Shown here piece by piece: positions 24,397-33,055 of a stretch of DNA of 64,000 nt. The stretch is from Bacillus sp. EB600 (GTDB taxonomy: Bacteria; Bacillota; Bacilli; Bacillales; Cytobacillaceae). The translations under genes were made by a program, and so were the position numbers. The stretch spans positions 50,217-114,216 of the forward strand of contig NZ_JAEVLT010000014.1 of assembly GCF_024494385.1 (NCBI RefSeq), given 5' to 3'. Numbering within the stretch: the first letter of the stretch is position 1; the number at the start of each line of letters is the position of its first letter. The notes under the pieces were generated by a model. The model searched no databases. It was not told the DNA's origin and worked only from the letters and a program-made list of their open reading frames with translations.

Positions 24397-25983
24397 TTAA
24401 TAAATGACCCTCCAATTATGATTACAGCTTTGATAAACTGTCTTTCTTTTAAGTAAATAATCAGCCAATAATTCAGTCATATCCGTCTGAATTTCCTTAA
24501 TTACTGGTTTATCTTTAAACATGTCGAAGTTTCCTCCTCCGCCAGCCCGATAGTTGTTCATCACCACATCATACTGTTCTAATAGGTTCATTGGCAGCCC
24601 ATTCAAGTTAAGCTTAACTACCCGGGATCCCAGTGGTCTAGAGATTTTCAGGTCATATTCGATTCCTTCCCACATATCATAATTGTAGTGTTGAGGCTTT
24701 GGCTCAGCAAAAGCTGGATTAACTCTTATTTCATTATTTTCATCCAATATGAAATAAGATGCGCATTTTTCCAAAGCGTCTTTTATATCCTGACCGGAGA
24801 TACGGATTACTTTTAATGTATTCGGGTAAATATAGTTGGACACGATATCCCGCATCGTTACCTTTTCGGCAAATCCAGGCGATTCATTGTTAAACAACGC
24901 TGTATTGGATATCTCAACGCCGGCAGCATCCATTTGAACTCGATTAATAAATTCAATCAAAGGATGATCCTTTAGTCTTACTTCAAAAGCATTTTCGATT
25001 AACAACCCTCCTGCGATTTCTCCGATTGGCTGATCAAGCCAGGCTTGTGTCTCGTCCTCATTTTCTTCAGCAAGTGCCAATACTTCTTCTTCTGCAATTG
25101 TTGAATCATCTACTTCCAATAACTCCACGGATTTATTTACAACTGTCCATCTTCCTTCCTTCATTTCAAAAAAGATTTCTACTTTTCCAATTGTCTGGCC
25201 ATGAAATCCAGGCTGAACCACAAGTACTCCATTGATGTACTTTGAAATTCGTCTATGTTGGTGACCAGTTAGTAAAACATCTATGCCTTCTAATTCATTG
25301 CACATACGATAGCCTTGGTTTTCACCTGTTAAAGCCTCAGTAGGCTCCCCTGATGACAAGTCTCTCTCAAAGCCTCCATGATAGGAGACAACCAGTAAAT
25401 CGTAACGCTCATTTTCTTTCAAATACTCAACCCACTTTTCAGTTGTCTTAAAGGCATCTTCAAAATTCAAGCCTTCAATATAGCTAGGATTCTCCCAATT
25501 GGGTATGTAGTGTGTCGTTACACCTAATACAGCAATTCGCAGACCATTGTCAAATTCCTTTATCAAGTAAGGCTGTCCAAATCGAGGCTTATTCGTTTCT
25601 CTATCAATGATATTGGCCGAGAGCCATGGGAAATTGGACTCCATGACAGAATCCAATAACAAATTCATCCCATAATTAAACTCATGGTTTCCTATAATAG
25701 CCGCATCATATTCTAAGCTATTTAAAATGCTGATGATTGGATTTTTTTGATCCTGAAGGAATTTAGCGTAATGATAGGTTAACGGTGTCCCTTGAATAAC
25801 ATCTCCATTATCAATCAGCAATCTATACTTATATTTTTGTTTCTCCTGATTTATTAGACTAGCGATCTTTGCAAGACCTGAGTTCGTTTCTTTGTTATTT
25901 CCATAGTTGATGGGATAGACATGTCCATGAGTATCACTAGTTTCCAGAATAACCAATTCACAGCGTTTTTCTGCTGCAGTCAT
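24397..25983 (-). CDS. 5'-nucleotidase / cyclic-nucleotide phosphodiesterase family, cytoplasmic
   Basis: A 528-residue two-domain enzyme. The N-terminal metallophosphatase domain shows SDTHGH, DNGDVIQG, IIGNHEFNYG, SYHGGFE and LTGHQHRR, the dinuclear metal ligands. The C-terminal 5'-nucleotidase substrate domain includes NTALFNNESPGF and NYRAGGGGNFDMF. ATG at 25983 is preferred because AAAGGAAG precedes it; the longer frame lacks a site. There is no signal peptide or LPxTG anchor, unlike secreted YfkN-type enzymes, so it probably acts on nucleotides inside the cell. It lies downstream of yhcX with a hairpin between. Confidence 0.9.
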   Translation of the reverse strand: MTAAEKRCELVILETSDTHGHVYPINYGNNKETNSGLAKIASLINQEKQKYKYRLLIDNGDVIQGTPLTYHYAKFLQDQKNPIISILNSLEYDAAIIGNHEFNYGMNLLLDSVMESNFPWLSANIIDRETNKPRFGQPYLIKEFDNGLRIAVLGVTTHYIPNWENPSYIEGLNFEDAFKTTEKWVEYLKENERYDLLVVSYHGGFERDLSSGEPTEALTGENQGYRMCNELEGIDVLLTGHQHRRISKYINGVLVVQPGFHGQTIGKVEIFFEMKEGRWTVVNKSVELLEVDDSTIAEEEVLALAEENEDETQAWLDQPIGEIAGGLLIENAFEVRLKDHPLIEFINRVQMDAAGVEISNTALFNNESPGFAEKVTMRDIVSNYIYPNTLKVIRISGQDIKDALEKCASYFILDENNEIRVNPAFAEPKPQHYNYDMWEGIEYDLKISRPLGSRVVKLNLNGLPMNLLEQYDVVMNNYRAGGGGNFDMFKDKPVIKEIQTDMTELLADYLLKRKTVYQSCNHNWRVIY

Positions 25984-26048
25984 CAGCGTACTTCCTTTCC
26001 GTTTAATCAATATCATTATAAGGGTTTTAAAAAAACTGCATACCCATA

Positions 26049-26099
26049 ATAGTCCGTAAAAGCCCCCTAGTTTTAAGGATGGGGATTTACGGACTATGA
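26049..26099. terminator. Long hairpin between yhcX and the nucleotidase gene
   Basis: ATAGTCCGTAAA pairs with TTTACGGACTAT (12 bp), with inner CCCC/GGGG pairing. Only a weak T tract follows, so it may be a terminator for yhcX, an RNA-stabilising stem or a small mobile hairpin. Confidence 0.5.
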
Positions 26100-26129
26100 T
26101 CGGCCGCAGTATAAATCGCCAACAAAAAC

Positions 26130-27677
26130 TTACTCTGGCTTTAAGTTGTTAAATTCAATTCGATACAAATCACGTCGCCGATCGCGTAATTGTCGAACAG
26201 AACCGCTATTCCGAGAACGCCTTAACTTCTCAAGGTCTACGTCACCGACAACAACTGTATCTACATTAGCATCACATTCGCCAACAATCCCATCCCTCGC
26301 AAACCCAAAATCACAAGGTGAGAAAATTCCAGATTGTGCGTACTGAATATCCATGTTCTCTACGTGTGTTAAGTTTCCCACGGTTCCTGCAATACAGGTA
26401 TATACTTGATTCTCAATTGCTCGTGCCTGGGCACAGTAACGAACACGGAGGTATCCCTGGCGATCATCAGTACAAAACGGAACAAAAATAATGTTTGCCC
26501 CTTGATCTACGGCAATGCGTGCTAGTTCCGGGAACTCGATGTCGTAACAAATTTGAATGGCGACTTTTCCGCAATCTGTGTCAAACACGTTAATTTCGTT
26601 TCCCTCAGCAATCCCCCACCACTTGCGCTCGTTGGGCGTAGCATGAATCTTCGCTTGTTTCTCAATCGTACCATCGCGGCGAAATAGATACGCTACATTG
26701 TATATGTTCCCATCCCTTTCTACGAAATGCGATCCTCCAACAATGTTGACGTTATATCGTACAGCAAGTTCCGTAAAGAGTTCGATATACTGGTCAGTAT
26801 AGGTTGCAAGCCGACGAACAGCCTTATCTGGCCGCTTTTCTTCGAGAAATGACATCAATTGGGTTGTAAATAACTCCGGGAAAACAGCAAAATCCGACCC
26901 GAAATCAGCCGCAACATCGACATAGTACTCAATCTGCCGAGTAAAATCCGTAAAAGAATCAATTTTTTTCATCATATACTGTATGGCACAAATTCTTACA
27001 GGGAACGAGGCACGATATACCCGACGAGACTTCGGAAGATAATCGATGTTGTTCCATTCCATCAAGGTGGCAAATGCATCAGATGCCATGTCGTCTGGTA
27101 GGTACCGTGTGTTGATACGTTTTATTTTAAACCCTTCAAGGAGTTGGAAGGACAATACTGGGTCATAAATGCTATGCTTCTCAACCTCTGCCACATATTC
27201 ACGAGGAGTCATTTTGGCCTTGTATAAATGGTAATTTGGGATCCTTCCACCGATGATAATGCTTTGAAGATTTAATTGGCGAGCGAGTTCCTTCCTCGCC
27301 TCATAAAGACGGTGTCCAATTTTCATACGACGGTATTCTGGGTCAACCATTATTTCAATGCCATATAGGTTGAATCCATGGGGATCATGATTCGTGATAT
27401 AACCGTTGTCTGTGATTTTGTTCCAAGTGTGCTGGTCTTCATATTCGTCAATATTAACAATGAGACTTGAACAAGAACCAACAATTTTGTCCTCATATTC
27501 TACGCAGAACTGACCATCAGGAAAAACTCGAATGTGACTTTCCAATTGCTCCCGCTTCCATGGCTCCATGCCGGAGAAACAACGGCTCCATAACTCCATA
27601 ATTTCATCAATGTCTTCCATGTGTATGTTGCGAACCTCAATTTTCTTCTCGTATTTCGACATTTCTGTTTCTGACAT
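26130..27677 (-). CDS. yhcX: GNAT acetyltransferase-nitrilase fusion (YhcX type)
   Basis: A 515-residue two-domain protein matching B. subtilis YhcX. The N-terminal GNAT domain spans about residues 14-200 (GIEIMVDPEYRRMKIGHRLY). The C-terminal carbon-nitrogen hydrolase domain covers about 225-505, with the catalytic triad Glu in FAVFPELF, Lys in EKQAKIHATP and Cys in VAIQICYDIEFPE. It probably hydrolyses an amide and may acetylate an amine in one pathway, possibly related to indole-3-acetic acid or amide metabolism; the true substrate is unknown. The ATG follows AAGGATGTGAG. Three 33-bp repeats lie just upstream. Confidence 0.92.
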   Translation of the reverse strand: MSETEMSKYEKKIEVRNIHMEDIDEIMELWSRCFSGMEPWKREQLESHIRVFPDGQFCVEYEDKIVGSCSSLIVNIDEYEDQHTWNKITDNGYITNHDPHGFNLYGIEIMVDPEYRRMKIGHRLYEARKELARQLNLQSIIIGGRIPNYHLYKAKMTPREYVAEVEKHSIYDPVLSFQLLEGFKIKRINTRYLPDDMASDAFATLMEWNNIDYLPKSRRVYRASFPVRICAIQYMMKKIDSFTDFTRQIEYYVDVAADFGSDFAVFPELFTTQLMSFLEEKRPDKAVRRLATYTDQYIELFTELAVRYNVNIVGGSHFVERDGNIYNVAYLFRRDGTIEKQAKIHATPNERKWWGIAEGNEINVFDTDCGKVAIQICYDIEFPELARIAVDQGANIIFVPFCTDDRQGYLRVRYCAQARAIENQVYTCIAGTVGNLTHVENMDIQYAQSGIFSPCDFGFARDGIVGECDANVDTVVVGDVDLEKLRRSRNSGSVRQLRDRRRDLYRIEFNNLKPE

Positions 27678-27717
27678 GTTCTCACATCCTTGTCTAAATT
27701 GTCATGCTTATTTACCA

Positions 27718-27813
27718 TAATACTTTTGTATATACAAAAATGGAAGTCACTAATACTTTGGTACATAGAAAAATGGAAGTCACTAATACTTTGGTACATA
27801 GAAAAATGGAAGA
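27718..27813. repeat. Three tandem 33-bp repeats upstream of yhcX
   Basis: Copies begin at 27718, 27751 and 27784; the second and third are nearly identical (TAATACTTTGGTACATAGAA then AAATGGAAG), while the first differs mainly in its middle, where it has a TGTATATACA palindrome. The period is close to three helical turns, so the same face of the DNA is presented each time. They lie 40-136 bases before the yhcX start codon and may be operator iterons. Confidence 0.85.
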
Positions 27814-27971
27814 CTCTTCGAAAATGACTACGCCTAGAGACATTTGCTGATAGATTTTAGCGGAATTATTGAAAAAAGGGTTTTCAACCCAAAGCATGTC
27901 TTTTACGGGATACATATAGATATAGTACAACATCCACAAATGGATAAATGGAAGGGATGGACAAGAGCGGA

Positions 27972-28000
27972 CTTACCCTTGGTAAGGTACTTTCGCCTTA
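27972..28000 (+). promoter_or_regulatory. Overlapping alternative hairpins in the arsB-like leader
   Basis: CTTACC-CTT-GGTAAG (27972-27986) and TAAGG-N8-CCTTA (27983-28000) share bases 27983-27986, so they cannot form together. They lie about 42-70 bases before the arsB-like ATG. This could be a small regulatory switch or chance. Confidence 0.3.
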
Positions 28001-28041
28001 TGACAACATCATGAAATCTTGCAAGAAGAAAGGAGAATATA

Positions 28042-29403
28042 ATGCTTCAACCAATGGTTTGGATAACCATTTTAGCTTTTTTGGGTACCATCGGATTTAT
28101 TCTGTGGAGACCCCGAGGTATGAATGAAGCTATACCTGCTGCAATAGGTGCAATTATTGTCCTACTCAGTGGGAGTGTTTCAATAGCAGATTTAGGTGTC
28201 ATAACAGATACAATCAGCGGTGCTGCGATTACCATTATGGCAACGATCGTCATGGCGATTGTTTTAGAAAGTTTTGGATTCTTTCACTGGATGGCAGAGA
28301 AGCTGGCTGCAAAAGCAAAGGGGTCCGGTATTCGCTTATTCTGGTATGTCAATCTATTATGCTTTTTCATGACCCTCTTTTTCAATAACGATGGCAGTAT
28401 TTTAATTACAACTCCAATTTTAGTCATGTTATTAAATAACATGGGCTTAAAAAACCACCAGAAAATTCCATATTTATTGTCTGGAGGTTTAATCGCGACC
28501 GCTTCGAGTGCTCCAATCGGCGTGAGTAATATTGTCAATCTGATCGCTCTGAAAATTGTGCATATGACTTTGTATTTGCATACAGCAATGATGTTTGTTC
28601 CTGCTACGCTTGGTTTACTACTCTTAGTTGTGCTCTTGTTTCTTCGCTTTCGAAAAATTCTACCTAAAACTGTGCCTACTAATGTTTCAGGTCTAACTTT
28701 ACCATCTTACCATCCGCTTAAGCCAGGACCTCGATATACATCGGAGAAGGATCGTTCAAGATTTATGGTGTACGTCCTGCTATTCGTATTTGCTGTCCGT
28801 GTCAGCCTCTTTGTTGCCTCATTTTTCTCCATTCCAGTCTCCCTTATGGCTGTTATAGGATCGCTTGTTCTTTTGGGTTGGCGATGGGCTTTTTTAAAAA
28901 TACCTCCGGTCGATATGCTGAAAAAAACGCCGTGGTATATTATTGTTTTTGCTTTCTGTATGTATGTGATTATATACGGTTTAAATAACATCGGTTTAAC
29001 GAACTGGTTGATCGAGTTCATGCATCCTTTGGTTTCAGGGAACCTTCTACGTACAAGTGTGCTGATGGGGGCACTCCTAACCATAATGTCCAATATTTTT
29101 AATAATCACCCAGCCCTCATGGTTGGGACCATTACATTAACCCATATGAATCTTGACCCACTCTCCTTGAAAATCGCCTATTTGGCGAACGTCATTGGCA
29201 GTGATATGGGATCGTTACTCCTGCCAATGGGAACACTGGCTACGTTGATGTGGATGCACATTGTAAAGCGTGGAAAAGTAAGAATCACGTGGCGGGAATA
29301 TATTAAAGTCACAGTTGTTGTTATTCCACCGACAGTATTGTTTACTTTAGTTGTTTTATATTATTGGGTTTCGTGGCTCTTTGGTGGAGTCCTTCAACGA
29401 TAA
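28042..29403 (+). CDS. ArsB/NhaD-family permease (YdfA-like arsenic pump)
   Basis: A 453-residue membrane protein with about 11 hydrophobic segments, of the ion-transporter superfamily that includes ArsB. Visible family regions are FFNNDGSILITTPILVMLL, TASSAPIGVSNIVNLIAL, SNIFNNHPALMVGT and GSDMGSLLLPMGTLAT. It corresponds to B. subtilis YdfA (putative arsenic pump). No arsR or arsC is adjacent, so the arsenite role is uncertain; another anion is possible. ATG with GAAAGGAG upstream. A DUF2642-like gene follows 28 bases later and is probably co-transcribed. Confidence 0.85.
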   Translation: MLQPMVWITILAFLGTIGFILWRPRGMNEAIPAAIGAIIVLLSGSVSIADLGVITDTISGAAITIMATIVMAIVLESFGFFHWMAEKLAAKAKGSGIRLFWYVNLLCFFMTLFFNNDGSILITTPILVMLLNNMGLKNHQKIPYLLSGGLIATASSAPIGVSNIVNLIALKIVHMTLYLHTAMMFVPATLGLLLLVVLLFLRFRKILPKTVPTNVSGLTLPSYHPLKPGPRYTSEKDRSRFMVYVLLFVFAVRVSLFVASFFSIPVSLMAVIGSLVLLGWRWAFLKIPPVDMLKKTPWYIIVFAFCMYVIIYGLNNIGLTNWLIEFMHPLVSGNLLRTSVLMGALLTIMSNIFNNHPALMVGTITLTHMNLDPLSLKIAYLANVIGSDMGSLLLPMGTLATLMWMHIVKRGKVRITWREYIKVTVVVIPPTVLFTLVVLYYWVSWLFGGVLQR

Positions 29404-29431
29404 GACTAAATAAGAAAAAAGGAGAATGAAA

Positions 29432-30106
29432 ATGCTTTTAGACTTTTTAGATCTCAAAGGAAGAAATATTGAAGTTGAAATTTCAGGGTGGGACTTTCAC
29501 AAGGGAATCCTAATAGATTCTGGACCAGACATTGTTGTTATATACGAAGGCAGAACCAACTCGTTCCTCTACATTCCATTTGTTCATATTCATAGATTGA
29601 AAGAAATAAGCATTTTAGAAGAAGACACCTCCTACGACCCTCCTTCAGAAAAACCCATTGAAGCAGATGCTATTTCCTTTCATAAAACATTAATGACTGC
29701 AAGAGGACTGTTCGTCAAGGTTTGCGTGACTGAGAATAATTCGATTCCTGGCTATGTAACCAGTATCATGAATGACTATTTTGTTTTTCACTCCCCCGCC
29801 TTCAAAACAATGTTAATATCGGTGAACCATGTAAAATGTCTAATTCCATATCCAGCAAATAGAACTCCATATACTCTAGATAATCAGTGTTTTCCCTTAA
29901 GTCCTTCACCTGTTTCACTAGAGAATACTTTTGAAGAGCAGCTGAAAAAATTAGAAAGTCAGATCGTTATTTTAGATGGTGGAGACAATCCTGAAAAAAT
30001 TGGCTTACTTCAAAAAGTTTCGAATAACAAAGCGATTCTAATTACAGCTGACGGGGAAACGGTATATCGTAATTTAGATCATATCAAAACAATCCAATTA
30101 CCCTGA
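29432..30106 (+). CDS. DUF2642-like repeat protein, possibly spore coat
   Basis: About 224 residues made of three similar LSm-like modules near residues 1-60, 85-145 and 165-224 (LDLKGRNIEVEIS...YIPFVHIHRL; GLFVKVCVTENNSIPGYV...; QIVILDGGDNPEKIGLL...YRNLDHIKTIQL). The strand pattern resembles DUF2642 proteins, several of which are spore coat associated. ATG at 29432 is chosen over 29426, which lies too close to GGAG. It follows the arsB-like gene, an unexplained pairing. Confidence 0.6.
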   Translation: MLLDFLDLKGRNIEVEISGWDFHKGILIDSGPDIVVIYEGRTNSFLYIPFVHIHRLKEISILEEDTSYDPPSEKPIEADAISFHKTLMTARGLFVKVCVTENNSIPGYVTSIMNDYFVFHSPAFKTMLISVNHVKCLIPYPANRTPYTLDNQCFPLSPSPVSLENTFEEQLKKLESQIVILDGGDNPEKIGLLQKVSNNKAILITADGETVYRNLDHIKTIQLP

Positions 30107-30111
30107 ATTAT

Positions 30112-30138
30112 CCCCTACCGAGAGGGAGGGGCTTTTTA
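30112..30138 (+). terminator. Terminator of the arsB-DUF2642 unit
   Basis: CCCCTACC, a GAGA loop and GGGAGGGG (one mismatch), followed by CTTTTTATTTT. Confidence 0.7.
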
Positions 30139-30320
30139 TTTTCAATAGAGAATTGGTGAATTTGTGTTGTACTTCTTATTAAATATTTTTATAATAGCCA
30201 TACTATGAAAAAGCTAAAATCTGGAGGAAGCATTGAAACTTCATACGATATGTAATGCACCTTCTTGTTCAAATTTTTAAAAATATCCACCCCTTCTTCT
30301 TTGATTGGAGTTACCTAGAA

Positions 30321-30997
30321 ATGAACATACTTTATTTATCGATTGAACTAATTGTTGGCTTTGTTTTACTATTTATTATTATAAAAATTGTCGGAAAAAA
30401 ATAATTAATCAAATTACTCCATTTACCTTTATTTCATCCATTGTTTTAGGTGAATTGCTAGGAAACGCTTTATATGATCAAAAAGCAGGTGTTTTTTACA
30501 TTGTTTACTCGATGCTGTTATGGAGTATTTTGCTTTTTACTGTTGAATATCTAGCTCAAAAATCCCTCAAGTTTCGAGGAATAGTCGAGGATAAACCATC
30601 AGCCCTTATAAAGAATGGAATCGTAGATCGGGAAGCACTAAAAAAAAATAGAATGAACATCAACCAATTGCAAAGTTTACTTCGACAGAGTGAAACTTTT
30701 TCAATTAGAGAAGTAGCGTTTTGCTATTTAGAGGCGAATGGTTCGATCAGTATCTTAAAAAAATCAAAATATCAAAAGATTACCCAAGAAGACTTTCAGA
30801 TCCCTTCTAAATCGGTTTATGTCCCAGTCACTTTGATAAGAGACGGCGAAGTATTATGGGATGAAATTCGTGATTTAGGATTCGATGATACTTGGCTTAC
30901 GAAACAATTAGCTACACAAGGAATATCAGATTGCAAAAAAGTGTTTTTAGCAGAATGGCTTGAAGGTGACGGCTTGTTTATCCAACTTTTCAATTAA
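30321..30997 (+). pseudogene. DUF421 (YetF-like) membrane protein gene with a frameshift
   Basis: The ATG at 30321 opens MNILYLSIELIVGFVLLFII then IKIVGKK and hits a stop directly after a seven-A run (30375-30381). The sense continues one frame over with IINQITPFTFISSIVLGELL, GNALYD, two hydrophobic segments and the soluble DUF421 domain (FRGIVEDKPSALIKNGIVD, PVTLIRDGEVLWDEIRDLG) to 30997. One additional A would restore a protein of about 225 residues. DUF421 proteins form membrane complexes of unclear role and are common in spore formers. It may be a true pseudogene, an assembly error or a transcriptional-slippage gene. Confidence 0.8.
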
Positions 30998-31053
30998 TTC
31001 TCTTTCAGATTACATACGTCGGATTTTAGATATCATTACTGAAAAGATTCTAT

Positions 31054-31068
31054 AAGAACCGTCCCCAT
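31054..31068 (+). repeat. 15-bp inverted repeat copy A flanking ribD
   Basis: AAGAACCGTCCCCAT; its exact reverse complement occurs at 32237-32251 on the other side of ribD. The motif resembles the GAACCGTCCCC-type repeats scattered in Bacillaceae genomes. Confidence 0.75.
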
Positions 31069-31117
31069 TAACACCCATTAACAACAAAAAATGGAGGATG
31101 ACCTGCCCCCCCACTTT

Positions 31118-32206
31118 TTAGTAAATTAGATACCCTGTAAATTTAAAGTCTTTCCCAATAGGGGTAACCGTTACATTCGATAATTCAACCGCATCACTCA
31201 TCTTGTCAATCCCTGTTCCTTCCAAGAAGGTAGGTGCGTGCTTTCCGCCTACTAATTTTGGAGCAATGTATAAAACAACTTTATCAATGACTTGATTTTC
31301 TAAAAGGGACGCATTAATGGTTCCGCCGCCCTCAATTAATATAGAGGAAACAAGCTTTTCTCCTAAAATTCTCATCACATCTGCTGCATCGACTTTGCTC
31401 GATCCGCTCGTCACAAATACGGAAATTCCACTATCCTCTAAAATCCCCCGCATTTCTTTATCATAATTTTCACCAGTAAAAACCCAAGTCTCCGCCTTCT
31501 TATCGGTAACCACCTTAGATTCTAAAGGAATTCGTAGCGAAGAATCCAATATAACCCGGATGGGGTTACGACCGTTTGGGATCCTCGAAGTCAACTCAGG
31601 ATTGTCATGAATAACCGTATTCACCCCAACAACGATCGCCATATTTTCACTTCTAAGCTGGTGTACATCCTGTCTTGCTTCTTCAGACGTAATCCACTTG
31701 CTGCTGTTCGTATGTGTCGCGATTTTGCCATCCAGAGAAATTCCTGCTTTCAAGGTGACAAACGGCTTTTTCTCTACAATGAATTTATTGAACACTTCAT
31801 TCATCTGACGTGATTCTGTTTCGCAAACCCCTATGATAACCTCAATTCCAGCATCTTTTAAAATTTTTACTCCGTTCCCTGCGACAATCGGATTCGGATC
31901 CAACGTGGCAATGACCACTTTTTTGATTCCAGCCTCAACAAGGGCAACTGCACAAGGGCCCGTTCTGCCATGGTGGGAACACGGCTCAAGTGTCACATAA
32001 ATCGTGGCTCCCTTTGCATGTTCTCCAGCCATTCGAAGCGCATGGATTTCAGCATGGGGCTCCCCCGCTTTCATATGTGCGCCAACCCCGACAATTCGGC
32101 TATCATTAACAATCACGGCACCGACCAGTGGATTCGGATCCGTCTGACCTTTCATTGCTTGTGCATTTTTTAATGCCAACTGCATATAAAACTCATCATT
32201 CATCAT
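31118..32206 (-). CDS. ribD: Bifunctional riboflavin deaminase/reductase RibD
   Basis: A 362-residue enzyme catalysing deamination and then NADPH-dependent reduction of the GTP cyclohydrolase II product, giving 5-amino-6-ribitylaminouracil phosphate. The deaminase zinc site is seen as PHAEIHALRMAG and LEPCSHHGRTGPC. The reductase domain (about 145-362) has SLDGKIATHTNSSKWITS and ILIEGGGTINASL. ATG after GGAGGAAATATTGT. It is downstream of ribA-like and FAD monooxygenase genes on the same strand, outside a complete rib operon, and flanked by inverted 15-bp repeats. Confidence 0.93.
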   Translation of the reverse strand: MMNDEFYMQLALKNAQAMKGQTDPNPLVGAVIVNDSRIVGVGAHMKAGEPHAEIHALRMAGEHAKGATIYVTLEPCSHHGRTGPCAVALVEAGIKKVVIATLDPNPIVAGNGVKILKDAGIEVIIGVCETESRQMNEVFNKFIVEKKPFVTLKAGISLDGKIATHTNSSKWITSEEARQDVHQLRSENMAIVVGVNTVIHDNPELTSRIPNGRNPIRVILDSSLRIPLESKVVTDKKAETWVFTGENYDKEMRGILEDSGISVFVTSGSSKVDAADVMRILGEKLVSSILIEGGGTINASLLENQVIDKVVLYIAPKLVGGKHAPTFLEGTGIDKMSDAVELSNVTVTPIGKDFKFTGYLIY

Positions 32207-32236
32207 ACAATATTTCCTCCTGCAAAATCAGGATTC

Positions 32237-32261
32237 ATGGGGACGGTTCTTGCGTCCCCAT
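32237..32261. repeat. REP-like hairpin between ribA and ribD (inverted copy B)
   Basis: ATGGGGACG, a seven-base loop and CGTCCCCAT form a 9-bp perfect stem. The first 15 bases are the reverse complement of the copy at 31054-31068. The hairpin lies in the 63-base gap between the ribA stop and the ribD start. Confidence 0.75.
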
Positions 32262-32269
32262 TTACCATC

Positions 32270-33013
32270 TTAATGATTTGATGGAGCCAGATGCCCTGAT
32301 TTTCTTACTTTGGTCTTTAAATATTTTTCATTGTATTCGGAGATATCTCCCCATAAAGGAGTTCTCCCAGAAACGGATAAGCCTGCTGCTTTCAAGGCTT
32401 TTAGCTTCTTCGGATTGTTGGTTATCAGCGTGACAGGTTTCGTTCTTAACGCCTTAAGGACTTCGATGGCATCATCGTAGTTCCTTGTATCATCGGCAAA
32501 TCCAAGTCCCTCATTCGCTTCAACTGTATCGTATCCATTTTCCTGAAGAATATAGGCCATTGCCTTGCTAAATAAACCAATTCCTCTTCCTTCATGATTG
32601 GCCAAATAAAATAAAGCTCCCGTTCCGTGCTCGGCAATCATTTTCATCGATTGTTTGAGCTGGTAGCCGCAATCGCAGCGTTTGCTTCCAAAGATATCTC
32701 CAGTATGACAGATCGAGTGCATTCTAATCAATGCATCCTCACCATTTTCAAAATCTCCATAAACAAGGACACTCGATTGTTGATATTCTGCTAGATTCGC
32801 AGACGATAAATGATCAATCACTTCCTGAAAATCTTCTGTTACATTCTCGCTCTTCAACCAACAATACCATTTAAACTCAACCGTTTCTCCGTATAAATTA
32901 ACAGGCAGCTTGATTGGTCCCACCAGGTAAATGGCTTCTTCGCCTTTATTGATTAATTTTATTTTATCCTCTAATAAAGAGAAAACATCTGATTTTAATT
33001 GAACTTGTGCCAC
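32270..33013 (-). CDS. ribA: GTP cyclohydrolase II, monofunctional RibA-type
   Basis: About 247 residues. GTP cyclohydrolase II opens GTP to a diaminopyrimidinone phosphate, formate and pyrophosphate. The zinc-binding CHTGDIFGSKRCDCG is intact, followed by LANHEGRGIGLF and the TLITNNPKKLKAL segment. There is no DHBP synthase domain, and the N-terminal about 85 residues differ from the usual compact enzyme. GTG at 33013 follows GGGGGAAATC and is preferred over the longer ATG frame. The FAD monooxygenase gene is immediately upstream and ribD downstream. Confidence 0.9.
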   Translation of the reverse strand: MAQVQLKSDVFSLLEDKIKLINKGEEAIYLVGPIKLPVNLYGETVEFKWYCWLKSENVTEDFQEVIDHLSSANLAEYQQSSVLVYGDFENGEDALIRMHSICHTGDIFGSKRCDCGYQLKQSMKMIAEHGTGALFYLANHEGRGIGLFSKAMAYILQENGYDTVEANEGLGFADDTRNYDDAIEVLKALRTKPVTLITNNPKKLKALKAAGLSVSGRTPLWGDISEYNEKYLKTKVRKSGHLAPSNH

Positions 33014-33055
33014 TATGATTTCCCCCAAATTCATATATTTATAGACTTATATTTC

